A stretch of 48,548 bases of DNA, from positions 1 to 48,548 of the forward strand of contig NZ_JAFCKQ010000059.1 in assembly GCF_018130215.1 (NCBI RefSeq), in the 5' to 3' direction. Below, piece after piece: positions 24,002-32,008 of this stretch. The translations under genes and the position numbers were made by a program. The DNA comes from Bradyrhizobium jicamae (GTDB lineage Bacteria; Pseudomonadota; Alphaproteobacteria; Rhizobiales; Xanthobacteraceae). Within the stretch, counting starts at the first letter, position 1. Each line of letters opens with the position of its first letter. The notes beneath the pieces were generated by a model. That model did not search any database, was not told the DNA's origin, and saw only the letters and a list, made by a program, of their open reading frames with translations.

Positions 24002-25393
24002 TTATGCCGACTTGCGTACCGCGTTGTCGACCAGCGTCTTGCCGAGCGACCAGATCGCGCCGGGGACCTTGTGGCTGCCCGCGATCACCTCGTCGAACGA
24101 CTTTTCGATCCAGCGGCAATCCTCGTCGGTGATGACGAGCGGCGGCAGCAGCTTGATGGTGTGGAGGCCGTGGCCGGCGACCTGCGTGAGGATCTTGTGG
24201 TCCTTGAACAGCGGCACCGTGATCAGCTGGCAGAACAGCCCCTTGTTGGCGGTCTCCAGCAGATTCCACGACGCCTTCAGCCGCAGCGATTTCGGCGGAC
24301 CGAATTCGACGCCGATCATCAGGCCCTTGCCGCGGACTTCCTTCATCAGTTCATAGCCCGGCACCATGCGCGTCAGCGCCAGCCGCAGCTCGGCGCCACG
24401 CTTGGCGGCCTGCTCGACCAGCTTCTCGGCCTTGATGACGTCGAGCGTCGCGATGCCGGCGGCCATTGCGAGATCGTTCTTCGCGAAGGTCGAGCCGTGC
24501 ACGACCGCGCGGTCCATCTGGTTGAAGATCTTGTCGAAGATGTTCTTGCGCGTCAGCAATGCGCCGATCGGCACGTGTCCGCCCGACAGCGCCTTCGCCA
24601 GCAGCACCATGTCGGGCTCGATGCCCCAGTGCTCGATCGCAAGGAATTTCCCGGTGCGGCCGATGCCGGTCTGAATCTCGTCGGCGATGAACAGCGTGCC
24701 GTATTTGCGGCACAGCGCCAGCGCGCCCGGCAGGAACTCGTCGGTGGGCATGTTGACGCCCTTGCCCTGGATCGGCTCGACGATGAACGCACCGACCTGC
24801 CGCGACGACAACGCCTTTTCGAGCGCCGCGAGATCGTTGAACGGGATCGGGGTGCAGCCCGGTAGCAGCGGCTCGAAGCCACTGCGGAAGTTCGTATCGT
24901 CCGTCAGCGACAGCGCGCCGTAGGACAGGCCATGGAACGAGTGCGAGCAGTAGACGATGCCGGGGCGGCCGGTGGCGCCACGCGCGAACTTGATCGCGGC
25001 CTCGACGGCTTCGGCGCCGGAATTGGCGAAGAACACCTTGTCCAGATATGGAACATATTCCAGCAGCCGTTCCGCGAGCACGCCGGCGAGCGTCGAGACA
25101 TCGAGCTGCACGAGATTGGGCAGATCGGCGTCGAGCACGCTCTTCAGCGCCGAGCGCAGCGCCGGGTGGTTGCGGCCGATCGCAAAAACGCCAAATCCGC
25201 TCAATAGATCGAGATAGCGAGCACCCTGACGATCGAAGAGGTATTGGCCTTGCCCCTTCTGGAAGCCGACGTCGTAGCCGATGGTCTTGAGAACGCGAAC
25301 GAGTTGCTCGTTGAGGTGACGCGTGTGCATGGCACCGCGCTGCCCCTCGCGCTCCACAAAAATCTCGGAAACGTCTAAATTGGAACTTATCAT
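24002..25393 (-). CDS. hpnO: HpnO, hopanoid side-chain aminotransferase
   Basis: A 463-residue class III PLP-dependent aminotransferase that converts ribosyl-derived hopanoid side chain to aminobacteriohopanetriol, shown for hpnO in Rhodopseudomonas palustris. Key blocks are FFANSGAEAVEAAIKFAR, the HSFHGLSYGALSLT loop, FIADEIQTGIGRTGKF, and the PLP lysine Lys267 in LLAKALSGGHVPIG. Length and the DLLSGFGVFAIGRNHP segment match HpnO rather than ornithine or GABA aminotransferases. It lies next to hpnN, separated by a DUF2147 gene, which supports the assignment. It is cytoplasmic or loosely membrane-associated. Confidence 0.88.
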   Translation of the reverse strand: MISSNLDVSEIFVEREGQRGAMHTRHLNEQLVRVLKTIGYDVGFQKGQGQYLFDRQGARYLDLLSGFGVFAIGRNHPALRSALKSVLDADLPNLVQLDVSTLAGVLAERLLEYVPYLDKVFFANSGAEAVEAAIKFARGATGRPGIVYCSHSFHGLSYGALSLTDDTNFRSGFEPLLPGCTPIPFNDLAALEKALSSRQVGAFIVEPIQGKGVNMPTDEFLPGALALCRKYGTLFIADEIQTGIGRTGKFLAIEHWGIEPDMVLLAKALSGGHVPIGALLTRKNIFDKIFNQMDRAVVHGSTFAKNDLAMAAGIATLDVIKAEKLVEQAAKRGAELRLALTRMVPGYELMKEVRGKGLMIGVEFGPPKSLRLKASWNLLETANKGLFCQLITVPLFKDHKILTQVAGHGLHTIKLLPPLVITDEDCRWIEKSFDEVIAGSHKVPGAIWSLGKTLVDNAVRKSA

Positions 25394-25494
25394 TCGTTAC
25401 ATACGTCGGTTGTTGGCCATCTCGTCAACTTAAAACGCTCCCCAGCGGCTTTTGACCCCTGGTCGGATCGTCCACTTAAGCACAGGTATGGACC

Positions 25495-26124
25495 ATGTTG
25501 CACTGCCCAAGAACGTTCGCGCGCACAATAGCCTTTTCAGGTTTATTTTTGGCCACCGTAGTAGCACCGGCATTGGCTGCAGACCCCACAGGCGACTGGA
25601 TGGTCGCCGACGGCGTCGCCACCATTCGCGTCGCCCAGTGCAATGGCAACATGTGGGGTGCTGTGTCCTGGGAAAAAGCCCCTGGCGGCAAGGATAAGAA
25701 CAATCCCGATCCGGCCAAGCAGAGCCGGCCGACGCTCAGCATGCCGATCCTGATCGACATGAAGAAGAAGCCCGGCGTCGATGCGTGGGAAGGACAGGTC
25801 TACAACGCCAAGGACGGCCAGCTCTACAGCTCGACCATCAAGCCTGTGGGCACGGACCAGCTCGAGATCCAGGGCTGCGTGCTCGGGTTCCTGTGCGGCG
25901 GCGAGACCTGGACCCGTGTCGGTCCGCCCATCCCGGCGAGCGTCGCCGGCAACCCGCCGAAGCCCGGTGCACCCAAATCGGCAGCAGCGCCGCAGCCCCC
26001 CAAAACCACCGGCTCCGTGGCACCTGCACACAAGCCGGGACAGAAGCAGGCTGCCAATACGCCGGCCGACATCGGCGATATCTGTCTGCTTCCGGAGATC
26101 GCACATCCGACGCCGACGCAATAG
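25495..26124 (+). CDS. Exported DUF2147 family protein
   Basis: A 209-residue protein with an N-terminal signal peptide (hydrophobic segment about residues 10-25, cleavage near ALAADP) and a DUF2147 domain: GDWMVADGVATIRVAQC at the start, then KDKNNPDPAKQSRP and LEIQGCVLGFLCGGETWTR. The C-terminal 70 residues are proline- and alanine-rich and probably disordered. DUF2147 proteins form small periplasmic beta-barrels of unknown function. It sits between divergent hpnO and convergent hpnN, so a link to hopanoid or envelope biology is possible but unproven. Confidence 0.82.
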   Translation: MLHCPRTFARTIAFSGLFLATVVAPALAADPTGDWMVADGVATIRVAQCNGNMWGAVSWEKAPGGKDKNNPDPAKQSRPTLSMPILIDMKKKPGVDAWEGQVYNAKDGQLYSSTIKPVGTDQLEIQGCVLGFLCGGETWTRVGPPIPASVAGNPPKPGAPKSAAAPQPPKTTGSVAPAHKPGQKQAANTPADIGDICLLPEIAHPTPTQ

Positions 26125-26170
26125 CGCGTTTGGATACGACGTAGATACGCGGTGCGCGTGAAGAAAACGC
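26121..26170. repeat. Partial copy of the dispersed palindromic repeat
   Basis: TAGCGCGTTT followed by GATACGCGGTGCGCGTGAAG and AAAACGC matches the central block of the repeat at 11594-11690 (GGATACC..CGCGTGAAGAAAACGC), without its flanking arms. It lies directly after the DUF2147 gene. Confidence 0.5.
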
Positions 26171-26196
26171 ATGCGCCGGCTGCCCGCAACCGCAAT

Positions 26197-26250
26197 GTCC
26201 CGTCAGGTGACGACCGTCCCGTCAGGTGACGACCGTCCCGTCAGGTGACG
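26197..26250. repeat. Tandem repeat of a 19-bp unit reaching the hpnN stop codon
   Basis: The unit GTCCCGTCAGGTGACGACC is present at 26197-26215 and 26216-26234, and a third copy of 16 bases at 26235-26250. On the minus strand the third copy contains the last hpnN codons and its TGA stop (26243-26241), so the array appears to have grown outward from the gene end. Each unit includes the short palindrome CGTCAGGTGACG. Confidence 0.9.
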
Positions 26251-28856
26251 TCGTTGCCGACCTCTGAGTCCTTGCCGACCTCACGCGGCTTGCCCATCAG
26301 CGCGGGCTGGAACAGCAGCACCGCCGCGAGCGTGGTGACGAGCGAGAGCGCGAGCAACTTGCCCATGCTCGCGGTGCCCGGATGGCTGGACAGCCAGAGG
26401 CTGCCGAACGCAGTCGCCGTGGTCAGCGCGCTGAAGAAGATCGCCCGCGTCAGGCTCGATTGCAGCAGATTCGTTCTGCCCTGCCGCCATGCCGTGACAT
26501 AATATATCTTGAAGGCGACGCCGACGCCGAGCAGCAGCGGCAGCGCAACGATGTTGGCGAAGTTGAGCGGCAAGCCGATCAGCACGCAGATTTCCATGGT
26601 CACGATGCCCGCGACCAGGAGCGGCACCAGCGTCAGCAGCACGTCGGTCACCCGCCGCAGCGCCAGCCACAGCAACACGCTGATCCCGGCCAACGCCAGG
26701 ATGCCGGCGTGGATGAACGCATTGACGACGACGTCGCCGGATTTCAGAATCGAGACCGGACCGCCGACTGCGGTCGGTTCGGCAGCGAGCACCGCGTCGG
26801 CGAAGCGGCGCAGATTGTCGTTGTCGTTCGGATCGCCCTTCGGCTCCGCCTCGACACGCATCAGCCCGTCCTTCGCCTTCCAGCTCGCGACGAACTCCGG
26901 CGGCAGCGTCTGCAGCGTGATGGTCTGGGCCTGCAGCGCGCTCCTGAGCTGATTAAACACGGTCTTCATCGGCGCGACGAAGATCTCCTGCGTCTTGTTG
27001 CGGGTCGCCTCGTTCGAATCGGCGAGCTTCTGCAAGGCATCGGCCAGCCTGCGCGCTGCGACTGCACCCGGTCCCTTGCCGTCGCCCGCGTTCTTGCGCA
27101 GGGTGTCGACTGAGCTCTTCAGCGACTCGACGTTCTCCTGGTCCGAAGGTGCCGGATCGACCGTGTCAGGGTTGAGCGCAGGACCGAGCACCTGGGCCGC
27201 CTGTGCGATCAGCTTCAGCTTGGCCGGCTGGTCATCCGGCACGAAGCTGTCGAGCGACATCACGCGCGCCACTTCCGGCAATTTCTCGAGCTTGGCCTCG
27301 ATCTTCTTCGCATCGGCTTCCGACTTCGTCAGCACGTTGATGGCGTTGGCGCCGGTGTTCGGGTCCTTCCGCAGATCAAGGAAGGTCGCGATCGATTCCA
27401 CCTTGGGGCTTCGCAGATTGATCGGGTTGAAGTCGAACTTCATGTAGTGCAGCAGCGGCATGCCTGCGATCGCGACCAACAGCGTGCCGACGATGATCGG
27501 GATGCGGTGCTTTTCCAGGAATTCGTCGACCGGGGCCAGGAAGGCGTAGCCGACCGGATCCTTCTCGCCGGGCGGATTGAGCAGGTCGAGCAGCGCCGGC
27601 AGCAGCGTGATGCTGGTGATGAACGCGATCAGCATGCCCGCGCCGGCGATCTTGCCGAGCTCCGCGATGCCCCGGTAGTCGGTCGGCAGAAAGCAGAGGA
27701 AGCCGGCTGCCGTCGCCATCGCCGCGAGCGACAGCGGCACCGCCGAACGGCGTGCCGCGTTTTCGAGCGCAAGCGTCAGATTGTCGTTCTTGAAACGCTC
27801 GGAGCGGTAGCGGACGCTGAACTGGATGCCGAAGTCGACGCCGAGCCCGATGAACAGCACCGCAAAGGCGACCGACAGCAGGTTCAGCGAACCCACCATC
27901 ATCAGGCCTGCAGCCGTGGTGATCGCAAGACCGACGAACAGGTTGACGAACACCGCGAAGATGATCTTGGCCGAATGCAACGCCATCCAGAGGATGAGCA
28001 GCACGATCACCACGGTGCCGATGCCGTTGGTGATCGCACCGTCCTGCACGGTGGCGTATTCCTCGTTGGCCATCGGCACGGGTCCGGTCAGGCGGACGCG
28101 GGCATGATATTCGGTCGGGAATTTCAGCTCGGCCGCGGCCTGGCGGATCGCATCGGTTGCGTCCTTGCCCGGCTCCAGCGCCGAATAGTCGAGGTTCGGC
28201 TTGATCTCGATGAAGGCGCGCTTGTCGGCATCGGTGAGCGGCGTGTCGCTGGTCAGCTCGCGCCACGAGAAGGTGGCATCGCCCTTGCTCAGGATGGTCT
28301 CGACCGTCTCGGAGATCAGGTTGAACGGCCGCGCCGTGTTGTCGAGCTTGACCTCGCCGCGCTTGATCCCGGCAAGGCCGGTTTCGAGCGCGCCGGTGAG
28401 GCCGCGGATCGAGGGATCGCCCGCCATGATCTCGACCAGCGGCGCGGACTGCGCGAGCTGGCCGGTTACCTTGCCGACCTCCTCGGTGGGCAGGAACAGG
28501 AGGCCATTCCTGTCGAAGAACACGCCGGAGCCAAGCGGCGTCACCGACTCGAAGTTCTTCTTGTCGGTAGTCAGCTTCTCGGCCAGCGCCTTTGCCGCCG
28601 AGCTGGTCAGCTCGGGGGTCGCGGCCTCGACCACGGCAAGGATCAGGCGGTCGCGGTCGAACGCGTCATCGAACTGGTTGTCGCGCTTGCGCCAGTCCAG
28701 GTCCGGCGAGATCAGCTTGTTGATGTCGGTGTTGATCGAGAAATTGCGGGCCGTATAGAAGCCGGCCGCGACCGCAAGGATTAGTGAAAAAATGACAACA
28801 GGCAGGGCAAAGCGCGTACAGGTCCTAACAACCGAGACAACAATATTTGTCAGCAC
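26241..28856 (-). CDS. hpnN: HpnN, RND-family hopanoid transporter
   Basis: An 871-residue RND/MMPL permease that moves hopanoids from the inner to the outer membrane; this role was shown for HpnN of R. palustris and its Burkholderia homologue. The typical layout is visible: TM1 near residues 15-35, a large periplasmic domain (about 40-265), five helices containing VLFIGLGVDFGIQFSVRYRS, a second periplasmic domain, and five C-terminal helices with PLLLGVGVAFKIYYVTAW. The start is GTG at 28856, the only start consistent with the family N-terminus (LTNIVVSVVRTC); the ribosome site is weak. An EcfG-like promoter lies 37-61 bases upstream. It has no adjacent hpnM. Confidence 0.93.
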   Translation of the reverse strand: MLTNIVVSVVRTCTRFALPVVIFSLILAVAAGFYTARNFSINTDINKLISPDLDWRKRDNQFDDAFDRDRLILAVVEAATPELTSSAAKALAEKLTTDKKNFESVTPLGSGVFFDRNGLLFLPTEEVGKVTGQLAQSAPLVEIMAGDPSIRGLTGALETGLAGIKRGEVKLDNTARPFNLISETVETILSKGDATFSWRELTSDTPLTDADKRAFIEIKPNLDYSALEPGKDATDAIRQAAAELKFPTEYHARVRLTGPVPMANEEYATVQDGAITNGIGTVVIVLLILWMALHSAKIIFAVFVNLFVGLAITTAAGLMMVGSLNLLSVAFAVLFIGLGVDFGIQFSVRYRSERFKNDNLTLALENAARRSAVPLSLAAMATAAGFLCFLPTDYRGIAELGKIAGAGMLIAFITSITLLPALLDLLNPPGEKDPVGYAFLAPVDEFLEKHRIPIIVGTLLVAIAGMPLLHYMKFDFNPINLRSPKVESIATFLDLRKDPNTGANAINVLTKSEADAKKIEAKLEKLPEVARVMSLDSFVPDDQPAKLKLIAQAAQVLGPALNPDTVDPAPSDQENVESLKSSVDTLRKNAGDGKGPGAVAARRLADALQKLADSNEATRNKTQEIFVAPMKTVFNQLRSALQAQTITLQTLPPEFVASWKAKDGLMRVEAEPKGDPNDNDNLRRFADAVLAAEPTAVGGPVSILKSGDVVVNAFIHAGILALAGISVLLWLALRRVTDVLLTLVPLLVAGIVTMEICVLIGLPLNFANIVALPLLLGVGVAFKIYYVTAWRQGRTNLLQSSLTRAIFFSALTTATAFGSLWLSSHPGTASMGKLLALSLVTTLAAVLLFQPALMGKPREVGKDSEVGNDVT

Positions 28857-29306
28857 TTCGTATCTTTCTAATCTCTGGGAAGCATGGCCGAGAACGCCCG
28901 CTGTCTAGCGGACTTCCCGGGGCCGATCTAATGTTGTTTTGGTAACTTCCCTCGACGTGATGGCGAGGGCACCAACCAGCAGGAAGCGACCGCGACAGCC
29001 GGTATAAACCGCCTCAGTGGGCGATAAAGTGACGAACAAGTGAGGGGACAGTCGGTCGCAGGCCTCGCCTCTCTTTACTATGATACCTCAAACACCCTCC
29101 TGATAGGCGCGGCATCGCCTCAAGGTGCTACCTTTTTGCCGCAAAGCCCTGTATTTCCACATGCTTGGGTGTGGATCCAGTGCGGGAACCGGGTTGGTTC
29201 GGATATTGCAACTCACGTTGCGAATGTCCGGGCGGGATAGCTGCGGCGCCGAAATGGCCGCACGGGCGTTGAATGTAGCTGGTGCAATTTGCGTAACGGA
29301 CGTTCT
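28857..29306. other. Divergent hpnN-ispH intergenic region
   Basis: These 450 bases contain the promoters of hpnN (left) and ispH-hpnH (right) and no supported gene. Visible elements are the EcfG-like site at 28893-28917, a short inverted repeat GCAAC-TCAC-GTTGC at 29208-29221, and a 6-bp hairpin TGCGGC/GCCGCA at 29242-29262 about 45 bases before the ispH start. Short rightward open frames here do not resemble known proteins. Confidence 0.5.
28893..28917 (-). promoter_or_regulatory. Candidate EcfG (general stress sigma) promoter for hpnN
   Basis: On the minus strand, GGAAG (28917-28913), 16 bases, then CGTT (28896-28893). This matches the alphaproteobacterial EcfG consensus GGAAC-N16/17-CGTT at eight of nine positions with legal spacing, 37 bases before the hpnN GTG. 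EcfG control of hopanoid genes has been reported in R. palustris. The match is by eye and could arise by chance. Confidence 0.45.
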
Positions 29307-30233
29307 ATGGAAGTGTTTCTTGCTCAACCGCGCGGTTTCTGTGCGGGCGTCGTGCGTGCGATCGAGATCGTCGAGCGGGCGCTCGAGAAATATGGCCCAC
29401 CGGTCTACGTCCGCCACGAGATCGTTCACAACAAATACGTGGTCGAAAGCCTCAAGAAGAAGGGCGCGGTCTTCGTTGAGGACCTCTCCGAAGTTCCCCC
29501 GAAGGCGGTCACCGTGTTCAGTGCCCATGGGGTGGCCAGGAGCGTCGAGGAAGAGGCCGCGGCGCGGGACCTGCCTGTACTCAACGCCACCTGCCCGCTT
29601 GTCACCAAGGTGCACAACCAGGGCAAGCGCTACATCTCCAAGGGACGCGCCCTGATCCTGATCGGGCATGCCGGTCACCCCGAGGTCGAGGGAACCATGG
29701 GTCAGGTTCCAGGCCCCGTCCTGCTGGTCCAGAGCGTCGAGGATGTTGCGGAACTCACTCTACCGGTGGACACCCCGGTGGCCTATATCACCCAGACAAC
29801 GTTGTCCGTGGACGACACCAGGGACATAATCGGGGCTCTTCAAGCCAAGTTTACAGACATTCAAGGCCCTGACATCCGGGATATCTGCTATGCGACACAG
29901 AACCGCCAATCTGCGGTAAGGGACCTGAGCAAACTCGTGGACGTCATTTTGGTGGTGGGGGCCGCCAATAGTTCCAACTCAAACAGGCTTCGCGAAATCG
30001 GCACCGAGGTTGGGGTCGCGAGTTATCTTATTGCCGATGGTAACGAGCTCAACCCCGATTGGCTCAAGGATGCGAAGGCCGTCGGCATCACGGCTGGCGC
30101 CTCGGCGCCTGAAGTTCTGGTCGACGACGTGATCGAGGCCTTGCGGCGGATCGGACCGGTTTCGGTCTCGGTGCTGCCGGGCCGCGAAGAGAACATCGAA
30201 TTTCGGCTGCCAGCCGAACTGACTGTGGGCTGA
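29307..30233 (+). CDS. ispH: IspH, 4-hydroxy-3-methylbut-2-enyl diphosphate reductase
   Basis: A 308-residue iron-sulfur enzyme that catalyses the last step of the MEP pathway, reducing HMBPP to IPP and DMAPP. The three cluster cysteines are Cys12 (RGFCAGV), Cys96 (NATCPLV) and Cys194 (DICYATQNRQ); substrate residues include HEIVHN, SAHGVA and the SSNSNRL loop. The ATG at 29307 gives the family N-terminus MEVFLAQPRGFCAG. The hpnH gene follows 51 bases downstream on the same strand, so C5 precursor supply is linked to hopanoid synthesis. Alphaproteobacteria often have a second ispH elsewhere; this would be the hopanoid-locus copy. Confidence 0.95.
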   Translation: MEVFLAQPRGFCAGVVRAIEIVERALEKYGPPVYVRHEIVHNKYVVESLKKKGAVFVEDLSEVPPKAVTVFSAHGVARSVEEEAAARDLPVLNATCPLVTKVHNQGKRYISKGRALILIGHAGHPEVEGTMGQVPGPVLLVQSVEDVAELTLPVDTPVAYITQTTLSVDDTRDIIGALQAKFTDIQGPDIRDICYATQNRQSAVRDLSKLVDVILVVGAANSSNSNRLREIGTEVGVASYLIADGNELNPDWLKDAKAVGITAGASAPEVLVDDVIEALRRIGPVSVSVLPGREENIEFRLPAELTVG

Positions 30234-30284
30234 TACGGGCTGACCTGAGACCACCTTATCCAAGTTCAGAAAGAAACCTTCGTA

Positions 30285-31448
30285 ATGGCTATACCGTTCT
30301 TCAAGGAAATGCGTATCGGCGGATACCTGATCAAGCAGAAGCTGCTTGGCCGCAAGCGCTATCCCCTGGTGCTGATGCTGGAACCGCTATTCCGTTGCAA
30401 CCTCGCCTGCGTCGGTTGCGGCAAGATCGACTATCCGGATGCGATCCTCAACCGTCGCATGACCGCCCAGGAATGCTGGGACGCGGCCGACGAATGCGGC
30501 GCGCCGATGGTGGCAATTCCCGGCGGCGAGCCGCTGATCCACAAGGAGATCGGCGAGATCGTGCGCGGCCTCGTGGCACGCAAGAAATTCGTCTCGCTCT
30601 GCACCAACGCGTTGCTGCTGGAGAAGAAGCTCGACCTGTTCGAGCCCTCGCCTTACCTGTTCTTCTCGGTGCATCTCGATGGCCTGAAGGACCATCACGA
30701 CAAGGCGGTGTCGCAGAAGGGCGTGTTCGACCGCGCCGTCTCCGCGATCAAGGCGGCCAAGGCCCGCGGCTTCACCGTCAACGTCAACGCCACGATTTTC
30801 GACGGCCACCCGGCCGAGGAGATCGCAAAATTCCTCGATTTCACCACCGAGCTCGGCGTCGGCGTGTCGATGTCGCCGGGCTACGCCTATGAGCGCGCGC
30901 CCGACCAGGACCACTTCCTCAACCGCACCAAGACCAAGAAGCTGTTCCGCGACGTGTTCGCCCTTGGCAAGGGCAAGAAGTGGAACTTCATGCATTCCGG
31001 CCTGTTCCTCGACTTCCTCGCCGGCAACCAGGAATACGAGTGCACGCCGTGGGGCATGCCCGCGCGCAACATCTTCGGCTGGCAGAAGCCCTGCTATCTG
31101 CTTGGCGAAGGCTACGCCAAGACCTTCAAGGAGCTGATGGAAACCACCGACTGGGATTCCTACGGCACCGGCAAGTACGAGAAGTGCGCGGACTGCATGG
31201 CGCATTGCGGCTACGAGCCGACGGCGGCCACCGCGGCGCTGAACAACCCGCTGAAGGCGATGTGGGTCGCGCTGCGCGGCATCACGACCACTGGCCCGAT
31301 GGCGCCCGAAATCGACCTCTCCAAGCAGCGTCCTGCACAGTACATCTTCTCGGAGCAGGTCCAGAAGAAGCTCTCGGAGATCCGCCGCGACGAGGCACTC
31401 GCCGCCGAACGCAAGGCCGCCGCCAAGACCGACTCGACGGCCGCCTGA
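30285..31448 (+). CDS. hpnH: HpnH, radical SAM adenosylhopane synthase
   Basis: A 387-residue radical SAM enzyme that joins the 5'-deoxyadenosyl group to hopene (diploptene), giving adenosylhopane, the first step of side-chain extension. The [4Fe-4S]/SAM motif C-x3-C-x2-C is Cys38, Cys42 and Cys45 in FRCNLACVGCGK, followed by AIPGGEPLIHKEIGEIV. A C-terminal DUF3463 segment contains KCADCMAHCGYEP. The position after ispH and close to hpnG, which acts next, is the common alphaproteobacterial layout. A rho-independent terminator follows at 31478-31506. Confidence 0.95.
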   Translation: MAIPFFKEMRIGGYLIKQKLLGRKRYPLVLMLEPLFRCNLACVGCGKIDYPDAILNRRMTAQECWDAADECGAPMVAIPGGEPLIHKEIGEIVRGLVARKKFVSLCTNALLLEKKLDLFEPSPYLFFSVHLDGLKDHHDKAVSQKGVFDRAVSAIKAAKARGFTVNVNATIFDGHPAEEIAKFLDFTTELGVGVSMSPGYAYERAPDQDHFLNRTKTKKLFRDVFALGKGKKWNFMHSGLFLDFLAGNQEYECTPWGMPARNIFGWQKPCYLLGEGYAKTFKELMETTDWDSYGTGKYEKCADCMAHCGYEPTAATAALNNPLKAMWVALRGITTTGPMAPEIDLSKQRPAQYIFSEQVQKKLSEIRRDEALAAERKAAAKTDSTAA

Positions 31449-31477
31449 CCTCCGCGACCAGCTATCGATGACAGAGA

Positions 31478-31506
31478 AGGCCCGGCCGCACCGCGACCGG
31501 GCCTTT
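31478..31506 (+). terminator. Rho-independent terminator after hpnH
   Basis: AAGGCCCGG (31478-31486) pairs perfectly with CCGGGCCTT (31498-31506) around an 11-base loop, and is followed by the pyrimidine-rich TCTCTTTCCTTC. It lies 30 bases past the hpnH stop. Confidence 0.85.
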
Positions 31507-31579
31507 CTCTTTCCTTCGTCCCAAGTTCTGCCCTAACTTGCGTTATGAATGCCAAGGCCGGATTTTTACGGGGTGGCGG

Positions 31580-31771
31580 ATGAAAAAGGGTGATGTGACC
31601 TGCCCGCATTGCGGGGCCGGATTCAGGCGGCTGGAGATATCCTCGAAGCCTGGCACGAAGGGCGAGTATCGCTGCCCGCTCTGCGATACCGGGCTCGAGG
31701 AATTGGACGGCAGCGCATTGGTCGCCTACCGCCTCACGATCCAACCATCCATTCGCTCCCTGAACGATTAG
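31580..31771 (+). CDS. Small zinc-ribbon-like protein
   Basis: A 63-residue protein with two CxxC knuckles, CPHC (residues 8-11) and CPLC (residues 33-36), arranged as a rubredoxin-type zinc ribbon: MKKGDVTCPHCGAGFRRLE and EYRCPLCDTGLEELDG. Similar short proteins are annotated as hypothetical in Bradyrhizobium. The start at 31580 is chosen from the MKKGD N-terminus; an earlier in-frame ATG at 31538 is possible. It lies between hpnH and hpnG, behind the hpnH terminator, so it probably has its own promoter. Function is not known. Confidence 0.65.
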   Translation: MKKGDVTCPHCGAGFRRLEISSKPGTKGEYRCPLCDTGLEELDGSALVAYRLTIQPSIRSLND

Positions 31772-31863
31772 AGCGTTTTCGAGCGAAGTGGTCGCGTGAG
31801 GAAGACGCGTCAAAACAAGAGTTTGGAGAGTTCGGTTCAGATTCCGTCGGAACGGGATAGCTC
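31770..31863. repeat. Dispersed Bradyrhizobium-type palindromic repeat, copy 2
   Basis: Starts AGAGCGTTTTCGAGCG right at the stop codon of the preceding small gene, continues through TCGCGTGAGGAAGACGCGTC and ends with the arms GGTTC...GAAC (31835-31853) around AGATTCCGTCG. It has the same block order as the copy at 11594-11690 but lacks a 9-base internal segment (GATACCGGT in copy 1). Confidence 0.8.
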
Positions 31864-31898
31864 TTAGCGAGAGCTCGGCGTCTCCGCTCCGAAGCGCG

Positions 31899-31925
31899 TT
31901 CGGTCCTGATTGAATCAGAACCGAA
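31899..31925. repeat. 27-bp inverted repeat between the dispersed repeat and hpnG
   Basis: TTCGGTCCTGATT, G, then AATCAGAACCGAA: thirteen-base arms with one mismatch. It lies 84 bases past the hpnG stop on that transcript and could end the hpnCDEFG operon; it may also be part of a composite repeat with the element at 31770-31863. Confidence 0.65.
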
Positions 31926-32008
31926 GCTCGCGTTGTTTAGAGGGTGTTGTCCTGAAGTTCCGAACCGCGCAAGGACGCCCATCGAGGACGATCGCTTGCG
32001 AAGAGCAA

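Noticed and set aside
29185..29219. EcfG promoter for ispH (GGAAC with a downstream CGTT)
   Set aside because: The spacing is 26 bases instead of 16-17, so it cannot be a functional pair.
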